From: an uncultured Eubacteriales bacterium
Lineage (GTDB): Bacteria > Bacillota > Clostridia > Christensenellales > Borkfalkiaceae
Assembly (NCBI GenBank): GCA_900547645.1
Contig: URHP01000049.1
Span: forward strand, 1-11,914
Length of the DNA stretch: 11,914 nucleotides
Reading direction: 5' to 3'
The position numbers and the translations under genes are program-made. A model generated the notes under the pieces. It was given only the letters and a program-made list of their open reading frames with translations, was not told the DNA's origin and did no database searches. The number at the start of each line of letters is the position of its first letter. The stretch's first letter is position 1. This document shows, in pieces, positions 1 through 6,298 of the stretch.

Positions 1-2
1 AG

Positions 3-599
3 ACCATCAACGGCTTGAACCTTTACGCTTATTGCGGGAATAATCCTGTAATGAACGTTGATCCTACGGGAACTTTTCCTAACAATCTTAGCAATTGGTT
101 AACATCTATTGAATATTTTGTTTCAACGATGTTTGGTGTTCTTGGTGGATTGGCGAAAAATGCTAATAGATCTGATTTATTTAAGCAAATTTCCAAAATG
201 GCAGGAAAAGTTGGAAACTTTGTTCAGGGATTAGGATATGCTGTAATAGGTGTTGAGTCGCTTATTAGTTTTTCTCAAGCAATTAGTAGTGGAGTTTCAA
301 TAGATCGAGCAATAAATGATACAGTAGTAGATATAGGGATAAGTATTGGGACTATGATATTATCTAGTGCAGTGGCAGGTGCAATATCTGGATTAATCGG
401 AGGCTCAGCCGTTCCTATTGTTGGAAATATAGTAGGCTTTGTTGTTGGATTGGTGGTCGGTATAGGTACGGCTTTGGTTGATTATTATCTACCACAAATT
501 CGTCAAGGTATAAAAGATTTTACATACGGAATTATTATGGAGGCAAAAAATTTCTTTGCTCGAATTGGAAACTTTTTTAGCAATACATTTGGTTGGTAA
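3..599 (+). CDS. 3' end of an Rhs (YD-repeat) protein with hydrophobic C-terminal toxin-like domain
   Basis: The gene is open at the left edge; 198 residues are visible. Residues 1-23 match the end of the Rhs core, including NLYAYCGNNPVMNVDPTG, the signature after which the variable C-terminal domain begins. The remaining ~175 residues are that domain. Residues about 110-163 are a long hydrophobic, glycine-rich stretch with small residues spaced as in glycine zippers (AGAISGLIGG, VGFVVGLVVGIG), followed by an amphipathic tail ending in FFARIGNFFSNTFGW. In the family, this position carries the toxin of a polymorphic toxin system. The composition suggests membrane insertion or pore formation, which is inference; I recognise no named toxin domain. 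The DNA turns strongly AT-rich just after the core motif, unlike the rest of the window. The next gene starts 9 bases after the stop and is probably the immunity gene. Confidence 0.85.
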   Translation, partial: TINGLNLYAYCGNNPVMNVDPTGTFPNNLSNWLTSIEYFVSTMFGVLGGLAKNANRSDLFKQISKMAGKVGNFVQGLGYAVIGVESLISFSQAISSGVSIDRAINDTVVDIGISIGTMILSSAVAGAISGLIGGSAVPIVGNIVGFVVGLVVGIGTALVDYYLPQIRQGIKDFTYGIIMEAKNFFARIGNFFSNTFGW

Positions 600-607
600 G
601 AGGTAAA

Positions 608-1237
608 ATGCGTAAAGAAGTAGAAAATTTTCTCACACATAGAAAAATTAAAATTAAGAACTCAGCAAAGTATGCCTTTTTTGTTCTTAGTGTTTTAGCT
701 GGAGTTGTATTTCCATGGGTAAATTCTTCTTTGTTAGAAAAAATAATCTTTTCAGTTATATTATGGATTGATTTGTTTGTTGTTTTATTTTACGCAACAA
801 ACGAACGCATGAAGCAATATCGTAAAAAAATAGCTTTCTATGGATGGAGTATCTATTTTTTATCTTGGTTACTAATATATGCTTCATTTAGAATTGTCTT
901 TCGGCAATATCATTGGTTACTTTTAGTGTATATTGGCTATGGTATAATACAAACAATAATTTGGGATTTAGGGGTAATACGAAATATTAATCGTGACAGA
1001 TATTGTACGACTACTCCGATAAAACCGACTATCAACATATTTTCAATCGCTTCGTGCTTAATGGGAATTGCTATGATAATATTTGCAAGTGTAGTAATGA
1101 TAATGTTAGATTATGAAGCGATAGTGTGTGTCATTGTTGGTTGTTTTTTATTAATACATTATTTTTTATTATTATCAGTTACGGTAATTCACCAATGGGT
1201 GTTAATGGTTAAATATGGATTAACTGATATTGCATGA
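608..1237 (+). CDS. Six-helix membrane protein, probable immunity protein of the Rhs toxin
   Basis: This is a 209-residue integral membrane protein with about six hydrophobic segments, at roughly residues 21-37, 44-63, 77-98, 101-119, 141-168 and 170-196. The N-terminus is basic and no soluble domain is visible. I chose the ATG at 608, which follows an AGAGG ribosome-binding site at 599-603; a TTG at 593 lies inside the preceding reading frame. It begins 9 bases after the stop of the Rhs gene, shares its AT-rich base composition, and ends just before a strong terminator, so the two form one cassette. In Rhs loci the small gene directly after the toxin domain is normally the cognate immunity gene. 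A multi-helix membrane immunity protein fits a toxin that acts on the membrane. I recognise no family by sequence, so the function rests on position. Confidence 0.75.
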   Translation: MRKEVENFLTHRKIKIKNSAKYAFFVLSVLAGVVFPWVNSSLLEKIIFSVILWIDLFVVLFYATNERMKQYRKKIAFYGWSIYFLSWLLIYASFRIVFRQYHWLLLVYIGYGIIQTIIWDLGVIRNINRDRYCTTTPIKPTINIFSIASCLMGIAMIIFASVVMIMLDYEAIVCVIVGCFLLIHYFLLLSVTVIHQWVLMVKYGLTDIA

Positions 1238-1255
1238 AAAGGTATGTGTATTAAA

Positions 1256-1293
1256 AAGAGAAGGAGCATGAAACATTTCATGCTCCTTCTCTT
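1256..1293 (+). terminator. Long hairpin terminator after the toxin/immunity cassette
   Basis: Two perfectly complementary 18-base arms (1256-1273 and 1276-1293) containing GAAGGAGCATG / CATGCTCCTTC are separated by only two bases. T-rich sequence follows to about 1322. It lies 18 bases after the immunity-gene stop. The left arm starts with an A-run, so it could also stop transcription on the other strand. It marks the right end of the AT-rich cassette. Confidence 0.8.
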
Positions 1294-1319
1294 CTAAAAT
1301 TAATTTTGTTACAAATTTT

Positions 1320-1766
1320 TTTGCCTATGATAACTGCGGGAATATCATTTCCAGGCGGCAGACTTCGTTCACGCTGAAAACGAACGTGGAGGAATGTGAG
1401 TTCACGGAAACGCTGTATTCCTATGACGGGGACGAGTTGCTCTCGTTCGGCGCGGAAATGTGCGAGTATGACGAGATCGGCAATCCCAAGATCTATCGCG
1501 GGAAGACCGTAGCGTGGGAGAAAGGACGGCAGATGGCGGCGTATGACGGAAATACGTTCTCCTACGACGGACAGGGCAGACGTATTTCCAAAAACAGCAT
1601 TACATATACCTATGACGGCAGCGGGCGTCTGATCGCAAGCAGCAACGGGCTGAAGTATTTGTATGACAATACAGGTGTGTTTTCATTGAAGTATAACAAA
1701 ACAAATACTTATTTAACGAAAAAGAGGATGACGTATCATCTGGGCAATGCTTTTTCGTGTTTTTAA
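1320..1766 (+). pseudogene. Orphan fragment of Rhs core (YD repeats)
   Basis: From about 1320 the reading frame FAYDNCGNIISRR... is recognisable Rhs core. It continues with YD-type repeats (LYSYDGDELLSFG, CEYDEIGNPKIYRG, FSYDGQGRRISK, YTYDGSGRLIAS, KYLYDNTGVFSLKYN). The match fades at about 1700 and the frame ends at a TAA at 1764-1766 after an unrelated tail. There is no credible start codon or ribosome-binding site at its left end; the fragment begins abruptly after the AT-rich cassette. Base composition returns to GC-rich, like the host. In an intact Rhs protein this segment lies upstream of the motif seen at 15-72, so the order here is reversed relative to one continuous gene. It is best read as a remnant of a second or displaced rhs copy. 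An ATG at 1386 gives 126 residues, but independent expression is doubtful. Confidence 0.8.
1716..1764 (+). terminator. Hairpin with T-run at the end of the Rhs fragment
   Basis: ACGAAAAAG (1716-1724) pairs perfectly with CTTTTTCGT (1750-1758). An inner GATGA/TCATC stem lies at 1727-1731/1736-1740. The run GTTTTT (1759-1764) follows. It overlaps the last codons of the fragment, so that tail may be noncoding terminator sequence read through by chance. Confidence 0.5.
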
Positions 1767-1861
1767 CTTATTGAGATGACATTTTCCTGCGGAATACCTG
1801 CCGTTGACATACTCACGCTTTTTTGGCTGTCTGTGCTATGATAGACGCATGGAGGCAAAGC

Positions 1862-2020
1862 GTGAAGAAATCGGACAGAACGTTTGAAATCGAGATCATC
1901 GGGGACGTGCAGGTCGAAAACATTCCGAAGGAGGTAAATTGCAAAAATCGCACATTCTTTTTTGTTGTCGCGTTCGTTCGACAGCGATTTGTTCTTCTAA
2001 ACGCGGAAATCGCGGCATAA
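1862..2020 (+). CDS. Possible 52-residue small protein, unrecognised
   Basis: A GTG at 1862 follows GGAGG (1851-1855) at a suitable distance and opens a 52-residue frame. The first ~27 residues (MKKSDRTFEIEIIGDVQVEN...) have the codon bias of the neighbours. The second half uses TTT/GTT-rich codons that look noncoding, and contains a strong internal AAGGAGG (1928-1934) that leads to no convincing start. It may be the broken 5' end of a longer gene, or chance. I recognise no family. The surrounding 1767-2076 holds no other gene I can support. It has two -10-like TATGAT boxes (1837-1842, 2023-2028), neither with a properly spaced -35, and a small GCGG/CCGC hairpin (2035-2047). Confidence 0.3.
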   Translation: MKKSDRTFEIEIIGDVQVENIPKEVNCKNRTFFFVVAFVRQRFVLLNAEIAA

Positions 2021-2076
2021 AGTATGATAGCTTGGCGGAAAAACCGCTCAGACGAAATTCTTCAAGAGGTGTGGGT

Positions 2077-2805
2077 ATGAACGAAGAGCTCAGTTATGCC
2101 GAGATGCTGGAGATCCCGGTGGAGACGGTGACAGTCAACCGCAGGGAAAAGAAGCGGCGCGCAAAGGAGGAAGACCTTGCCGAACAGGTCGTGGATACGG
2201 TAAACGACCGCGTGGAATCGCGCGATCCCGCGTATGCGGAGAGCAGTCCCATCGAACGGGAGGCGCAGCCGCAGGAGAAGCGTTCGAAGATCTCCCGCCG
2301 CGTGCTCTGGGGCGAGTTCATTGCTGTGTGCGCGCTCTGCGCGACCATCTTTCTCACGAATATCTTTATGACGGACAGCGCCATCAATACCTTTGTACGC
2401 GGGCTGTGGAACGGAAATGCGGACACGGCGGATACGCGCACGTATGAGGACTTCACGCTCTCGCCCGTCGTCAATGAATTTACGGACGTGGAGCTCGCCG
2501 TTTCGGATACGGGCGTTCTGTCCTTTACCGCCGCATGCTCGGTCTACGCGCCCTGCGAAGGGGAGGTCGCCGCGGTCAACGGCGATGCGGAAAACGGCTA
2601 CACGGTGGAGCTGAAGCACTCCGATACCTTCTCGACCGTCATGAGCGGGCTGACCAACGTCTACTTTGCGGTGGGTGACAGCGTGCGCAGCAACGTGCCG
2701 CTCGCCTACACGGACGGAACGCATCCCGTACGCGTCACCTTTTATGAGGGCGGCAGCCTTCTCGATTGCGTGACGGTGGAGGGCGGAGAGCTTGCCTGGA
2801 GCTGA
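2077..2805 (+). CDS. spoIVFA: SpoIVFA-like sporulation protein with degenerate M23 domain
   Basis: This 242-residue protein has a highly charged N-terminus (1-76), one membrane segment (about 77-97) and an extracytoplasmic C-terminal domain. Residues about 155-232 (SVYAPCEGEVAAVNG...GYTVELKHSD...AVGDSVRSNVPLAY) follow the beta-sheet pattern of M23/LytM peptidases. The HxxxD and HxH metal ligands are not present, so it should be catalytically inactive. This matches SpoIVFA of Bacillus, which holds the SpoIVFB protease inactive in the forespore outer membrane until engulfment signalling. The next gene is the SpoIVFB homologue and overlaps it by 14 bases, which strongly supports the call. The start at 2077 is chosen for AGAGG at 2065-2069; upstream extension gives an unnatural sequence. 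Sequence identity with SpoIVFA is expected to be low, so the call depends on architecture and context. I see no clear sigma-E promoter. Confidence 0.8.
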   Translation: MNEELSYAEMLEIPVETVTVNRREKKRRAKEEDLAEQVVDTVNDRVESRDPAYAESSPIEREAQPQEKRSKISRRVLWGEFIAVCALCATIFLTNIFMTDSAINTFVRGLWNGNADTADTRTYEDFTLSPVVNEFTDVELAVSDTGVLSFTAACSVYAPCEGEVAAVNGDAENGYTVELKHSDTFSTVMSGLTNVYFAVGDSVRSNVPLAYTDGTHPVRVTFYEGGSLLDCVTVEGGELAWS

Positions 2806-3634
2806 GCGCGCCTTCCGGTTCCGCGTTCACCCGCTGTTTCTGGCGGCGGGACTCGTCTCCGCCTTTACGGGGGATCTGATGCTCTTTCTCGCCGCCGCCG
2901 TCGCCGCGGTCGAGCACGAATGCGCGCATGCGTTCGTCGCGCGCCGGTACGGGTTTGCGCTCGACAAACTCGTGCTCATGCCTTACGGCGCAGTGCTTTC
3001 GGGGGATATTTCGGGCATCGCGAAGCGGCAGGAGCTTGCCGTTCTGGCGGCGGGCCCGCTCTCCAATGCGGCGACCGCGCTTGCGTTCGTCGCCCTCTGG
3101 TGGCTCTTCCCCGAAACATATCCCTATACCGACGCGGCGGCGTACGTCTCCTTTTCGCTGTTTCTGGTCAATCTTCTGCCCGCCTATCCGCTGGACGGGG
3201 GAAGAATGCTGCATCTGCTGCTTTCGCCGTTGGGGGAACGGCGGGCGCGGCGCATCTGCCGCGCCGTCACGCTGCTGGTCGCGGCGGGCGTGCTCGCCTA
3301 TTTCATATGGACGTGTTTTGCCGATCCCGCATGGACGGCGCTCATCTTTTCCGTGCTGCTTGCCGCGGGCGCGTTCGGGGGCGGACGCTATGCACGCATG
3401 ACCTTTTCCCGCGAAAAGGGGCTTGCACGGGGGCTTGAAGAACGCCGCGTCGTCATTTCCGCCGAACGGACGGTACAGGACGCCTTCCGGTTTCTGCGCG
3501 AGGAAAAATATCTGGTGCTCGTGCTGTTTTCGGGGGGCGAGTTTTTGGGAGAACTGACGGAGGAGGAATATCTCCGCGCGGTGCAGGCAGGCGCGTGGAG
3601 CGAGCCGCTCGGCGGTCTGCTTCCGAAATTCTAA
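2792..3634 (+). CDS. spoIVFB: SpoIVFB-like intramembrane zinc metalloprotease (site-2 protease, M50)
   Basis: This 280-residue polytopic M50 protease carries HECAH at residues 42-46 (the HExxH zinc motif), AAGPLSN at 87-92, and NLLPAYPLDGGR at 127-138, where D135 is the third zinc ligand. Residues about 218-275 form a C-terminal soluble part resembling a single CBS module, as in SpoIVFB. In Bacillus this enzyme cleaves pro-sigma-K inside the mother cell membrane to activate late sporulation genes. Translation probably starts at TTG 2792, which follows GGAGG (2778-2782) at 9 bases, overlaps the SpoIVFA-like gene and implies translational coupling. No better start lies nearby. Length and motif spacing agree with the family. 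A housekeeping M50 role cannot be excluded, but the SpoIVFA-like partner argues for the sporulation role. Confidence 0.9.
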   Translation: MPGAERAFRFRVHPLFLAAGLVSAFTGDLMLFLAAAVAAVEHECAHAFVARRYGFALDKLVLMPYGAVLSGDISGIAKRQELAVLAAGPLSNAATALAFVALWWLFPETYPYTDAAAYVSFSLFLVNLLPAYPLDGGRMLHLLLSPLGERRARRICRAVTLLVAAGVLAYFIWTCFADPAWTALIFSVLLAAGAFGGGRYARMTFSREKGLARGLEERRVVISAERTVQDAFRFLREEKYLVLVLFSGGEFLGELTEEEYLRAVQAGAWSEPLGGLLPKF

Positions 3635-3661
3635 AAAGACTTGAAAAATCGCGAAACGGTC

Positions 3662-3690
3662 TTGAAAATTCCCGCGCGTTATGGTAAAAT
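3662..3690 (+). promoter_or_regulatory. Promoter of the RNase E/G gene
   Basis: TTGAAA (3662-3667) is followed after 17 bases by TAAAAT (3685-3690). TGG before the -10 gives an extended -10. Transcription would start near 3697, giving a leader of about 50 nucleotides with one hairpin. So the RNase gene can be transcribed independently of the spoIVF genes. Confidence 0.75.
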
Positions 3691-3710
3691 AGAAAACACA
3701 GTTCGAAAAA

Positions 3711-3726
3711 GCCCCCGTTCGGGGGC
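3711..3726. promoter_or_regulatory. GC hairpin in the RNase E/G 5' leader
   Basis: GCCCCC-GTTC-GGGGGC forms a perfect 6-bp stem with a four-base loop, inside the predicted leader of the RNase gene. On the plus strand it is followed by GAAAGGG, so it is not a terminator there. On the minus strand it is followed by TTTTT and has the form of an intrinsic terminator facing left. It may shield spoIVFB from antisense transcription, or stabilise or regulate the RNase mRNA; both are inference. Confidence 0.5.
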
Positions 3727-3747
3727 GAAAGGGTACGTTTCCGAAGA

Positions 3748-5244
3748 ATGAGAAAGGAATGGTTTTTCGATCGGCTCTGCGGCGCGCAGATCGCGGTGTA
3801 CGCGGAGGACGGCAAAATTACCGAGGCGGTGTTCGAACGCGGAAATTCGGCGGAGCTGACGGGAAATATCTATAAGGGAAAGGTCTGCAATCTCGTTCCC
3901 GGGATGCAGGCGGCGTTTGTTTCCTGCGGGCTGGAGCGCAACTGCTATCTCCCGCTCGGCGAGGGCGCGGCGATCTTTACCTCCTATGACGGCGAAGGGA
4001 ACGCCGTGCGCGCGCCCGACCTGAAAGAAGGGGACGAGATCCTCGTGCAGATCGTAAAGCCCCCGCGCGGCACCAAGGGCGCAAAGGTGACGTGCGACCT
4101 TTCGTTCGTCGGCAAGACGCTCATCTATCTGCCGCAGACGGATTTTTTGGGCATCTCGCGCAAGATCTCCGATCCGGAGACGCGCGAGCGGCTCCTGAAG
4201 GAGGCGGACAAGCTGCGCGAAAAGGGGACGGGGTTTATCGTCCGCACGGCGGCGGAGAGCGCCGATAAGCGCCACCTGAAAATCGAGTCGGAGTACCTGA
4301 AACGCGTGTGGCGTTCGGTGGAAAAGGCGGCGCAGTCGGCGGCGGTGGGGGATACGGTATACCGCGAATACGACCTTCCTTTCAAGGTCATGCGCGACAG
4401 TCTGGGTGGCGGCGTCACGCATATCTGCGTCGGGGACCGCGCAACGTACGAAAAGGTCGTGCAGCTCGCGCGGCTGCGCCCCGATCTCGGCGAACGCAAA
4501 GTGACTTTTTATACGGGAAAGCGGAGCATGTTCCGCGAATACGGCATCTCCGAACAGCTCCATACGCTCGCATCGCGCACCGTGCCCCTGGAGAACGGCG
4601 GGTACCTTGTCATCGACAAGACGGAAGCGATGACGGTCGTGGACGTCAATACGGGCAAATTTATCGGCGAAAGTGACCTTGAAAGCACGGTGTTCGAGAC
4701 CAATCTGATCGCAGCGCGCGAGATCGCGCGGCAGGTGCGCCTCCGGAATATCGGCGGACTGGTCGCCGTGGATTTCATCGACATGGCGGACGAAGAGCAC
4801 CGCCGCGCCGTGGACGAGGCGCTGGAACAGGCGCTCGCGCTTGACCGCGCCAAGAGCCGTGTCGCGCCCATGGGCGATATGTGCGTCACCATGTTCACGC
4901 GCAAACGCACCAACAACGACGCCGCAGACTTCTTTTTGCAGTCCTGTCGTCACTGCGCGGGGCAGGGAACGGTCTTTTCGGACGTCTACCTTGCCATCGG
5001 CATCCGCAGCGAGATCGCCGAGCGGTTTGCCGACGATTACGAGGCGGTCATTGTGGACTGCAATTATGATCTGATGAAGAATATCCTCTCCAAGCGCTAT
5101 CTGACCGAAGAGGCGCGGGGCGCGTGGAAGGACAAGCGCGTCTATCTGGTGCCGCATTCCGATTGGAATTACGAAAAATACGCCGTCCGCGGCGACAATG
5201 CCAAGGTGCTGTCTCTGCCCGATACGGCGCAGCTTCTTTACTGA
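3748..5244 (+). CDS. rng: Ribonuclease E/G family endoribonuclease
   Basis: This 498-residue protein has the RNase G layout without the long disordered tail of RNase E. An S1-type RNA-binding region lies at about 36-120 (GNIYKGKVCNLVPGMQAAFV). RNase H-like and 5'-sensor parts follow (IYLPQTDFLGISRKI, 126-140). The catalytic DNase I-like subdomain holds VVDVNTG with D299 and AVDFIDM with D342, equivalent to the Mg2+-binding aspartates of E. coli RNase E. CRHC at 400-403 supplies the zinc-link cysteines. The enzyme cuts single-stranded RNA with 5'-monophosphate preference in rRNA maturation and mRNA decay. The position just before rplU-rpmA is the usual clostridial one. ATG 3748 is used; the likely ribosome-binding site GAAAGGG is rather distant (about 14 bases). 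A dedicated promoter and terminator flank it. Confidence 0.95.
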   Translation: MRKEWFFDRLCGAQIAVYAEDGKITEAVFERGNSAELTGNIYKGKVCNLVPGMQAAFVSCGLERNCYLPLGEGAAIFTSYDGEGNAVRAPDLKEGDEILVQIVKPPRGTKGAKVTCDLSFVGKTLIYLPQTDFLGISRKISDPETRERLLKEADKLREKGTGFIVRTAAESADKRHLKIESEYLKRVWRSVEKAAQSAAVGDTVYREYDLPFKVMRDSLGGGVTHICVGDRATYEKVVQLARLRPDLGERKVTFYTGKRSMFREYGISEQLHTLASRTVPLENGGYLVIDKTEAMTVVDVNTGKFIGESDLESTVFETNLIAAREIARQVRLRNIGGLVAVDFIDMADEEHRRAVDEALEQALALDRAKSRVAPMGDMCVTMFTRKRTNNDAADFFLQSCRHCAGQGTVFSDVYLAIGIRSEIAERFADDYEAVIVDCNYDLMKNILSKRYLTEEARGAWKDKRVYLVPHSDWNYEKYAVRGDNAKVLSLPDTAQLLY

Positions 5245-5256
5245 ACGGAAGGCAGC

Positions 5257-5285
5257 AAAAAACCACCGTCGTGGCGGTGGTTTTT
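5257..5285. terminator. Bidirectional terminator between rng and the convergent gene
   Basis: CCACCG (5263-5268) and CGGTGG (5275-5280) form a stem with a six-base loop, preceded by AAAAAA and followed by TTTTT. It therefore works on both strands. It sits 12 bases after the rng stop and 13 bases beyond the stop of the minus-strand gene, serving both. Confidence 0.85.
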
Positions 5286-5298
5286 CTGTACCCGATGA

Positions 5299-5742
5299 TC
5301 ACGCGATCATCTCTTTCCACTTTTTTTCAAAGCCCTCTTCCGCGGAGAGCAGCTGTCTGGCAAGCGACAGAATGTCGCCGTCCGCGCAGTCTTCGCTCAC
5401 TTCCGAGAGCGTGCTTCTGAGCGCCGTGATGCCCATGACCGTTCCCTGCGCCATCATTTCGGCAATATGTGCGCGCGAGTTGTCGCTCATCGTGCTCATT
5501 TTGATGCTGCTCCACATCATCGCCTTTTTGATGGGACCGGGATTTTTGAGCTCTATGGACTTGTCCTTGGCAAGGATCGCCGCAAGGGCGCCGATCTTTT
5601 CGTAATCTTCGTGCTGGCGCAGAAGCTCTTCCCGCAGCTGCGCGTCCTCCGTTTCGGGCAGGATGTCGGAAATGGACTGCAGCGCGAGCTGGCAGTTGCG
5701 GTGTACTTCCGCAAGGACTTCTTCGCTCTTTTTGATTTCCAT
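5299..5742 (-). CDS. Unrecognised all-helical protein of 147 residues
   Basis: An ATG at 5742 follows a strong AAGGAGG site (AAAAGGAGG, about 7 bases away), codon use matches the neighbours, and the gene ends at the shared terminator, so it is very likely real. The sequence looks entirely alpha-helical, with four amphipathic helices at roughly 5-28, 33-58, 71-100 and 103-145. It has many Glu residues and a methionine-rich third helix (AMMWSSIKMSTM, AEMMAQGTVMG). The pattern of a long E-rich first half and a final AEEGFEKKWKEMI helix resembles ferritin-like four-helix bundles, but I cannot identify a complete metal-binding set and do not assign a family. No signal peptide or membrane segment is seen. 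It lies opposite to and between rng and rplU, an unusual insertion into that cluster. Confidence 0.8.
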   Translation of the reverse strand: MEIKKSEEVLAEVHRNCQLALQSISDILPETEDAQLREELLRQHEDYEKIGALAAILAKDKSIELKNPGPIKKAMMWSSIKMSTMSDNSRAHIAEMMAQGTVMGITALRSTLSEVSEDCADGDILSLARQLLSAEEGFEKKWKEMIA

Positions 5743-5824
5743 GCAATTGCCTCCTTTTGCGGGTAGTATGCGGAATTTCTGCGCGCGTATGCGCGGGAAA
5801 GTGGCAAAAGGCGTGCAAAAGTGA

Positions 5825-5853
5825 TTGACATTTTCCGCGCGATATGGTAGATT
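5825..5853 (+). promoter_or_regulatory. Promoter of rplU-rpmA
   Basis: A perfect TTGACA (5825-5830) is followed after 17 bases by TAGATT (5848-5853), with TGG directly before it as an extended -10. The overlapping TATACT at 5853-5858 would need a 22-base spacer and is less likely. Transcription would begin near 5860, just before the structured leader. Confidence 0.7.
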
Positions 5854-5859
5854 ATACTC

Positions 5860-5936
5860 CGAGCCGCTAAGGACGGGCGCCGAAGTGTCTTGAAATACAG
5901 ACCGCCTAAGCTACTTGCGAGACTGGGAAGAGGAGG
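5860..5936 (+). promoter_or_regulatory. Structured 5' leader of rplU (L21 leader candidate)
   Basis: Three nested helices can be drawn. CGCTAAG (5865-5871) pairs with CTTGCG (5914-5919) with one bulged base. GGCG (5876-5879) pairs with CGCC (5903-5906). GTCT (5887-5890) pairs with AGAC (5899-5902). The third helix stacks on the second with a one-sided bulge (5880-5886). The ribosome-binding site AGGAGG follows directly (5931-5936). Position and shape fit the L21 leader family known upstream of rplU in Firmicutes, thought to mediate feedback by L21. The family assignment is from memory of its general form. Confidence 0.55.
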
Positions 5937-5945
5937 TAAAAAGCT

Positions 5946-6251
5946 GTGTACGCAATCATCGAAAACGGCGGGAAACAGTACAAGGTTTCCGAAGGCGACG
6001 TGGTAAAGGTGGAAAAGCTCAACGCGGAAGTGGGAGCGGAAGTATCCTTCAACGTCGTCATGGTCGCGGACGGGGGCGCCGTCAAGGTCGGCGCGGATGC
6101 CGCGAACGCCAAGGTGACCGCCACCGTTCAGGCGCAGGATAAGTACAAGAAGATCATCGTCTTCAAGTACAAGGCAAAGAAGAACGAGCGCAAGAAGCAG
6201 GGCCACCGTCAGCCGTTCACCGCTGTCAAGATCGAAAAGATCGTTCTTTGA
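5946..6251 (+). CDS. rplU: 50S ribosomal protein L21
   Basis: This 101-residue protein is full length for L21, beginning [18 protein letters not shown] and ending in the conserved [22 protein letters not shown] region, which contacts 23S rRNA. The start codon is GTG at 5946, placed 9 bases after AGGAGG (5931-5936). It is the first gene of a two-gene operon with rpmA, from a strong promoter and through a structured leader that probably gives autoregulation. Confidence 0.98.
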   Translation: MYAIIENGGKQYKVSEGDVVKVEKLNAEVGAEVSFNVVMVADGGAVKVGADAANAKVTATVQAQDKYKKIIVFKYKAKKNERKKQGHRQPFTAVKIEKIVL

Positions 6252-6298
6252 CGCATGGGCAATACGCCCGAAACTTTTTGAATAAGGAGATAACGAAT

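Noticed and set aside
1804..1842. Promoter TTGACA (1804-1809) with TATGAT (1837-1842)
   Set aside because: The spacer is 27 bases, far too long for a standard promoter, and no better -35 lies at the right distance.
2062..2724. A 220-codon minus-strand open frame
   Set aside because: It is antisense to the SpoIVFA-like gene and shows only mirror composition.
3679..5157. A 492-codon open frame on the minus strand
   Set aside because: It lies wholly antisense to rng, which has clear motifs. Its composition (many Arg, His, Asp) is the mirror of GC-rich codon use, and it has no family resemblance.
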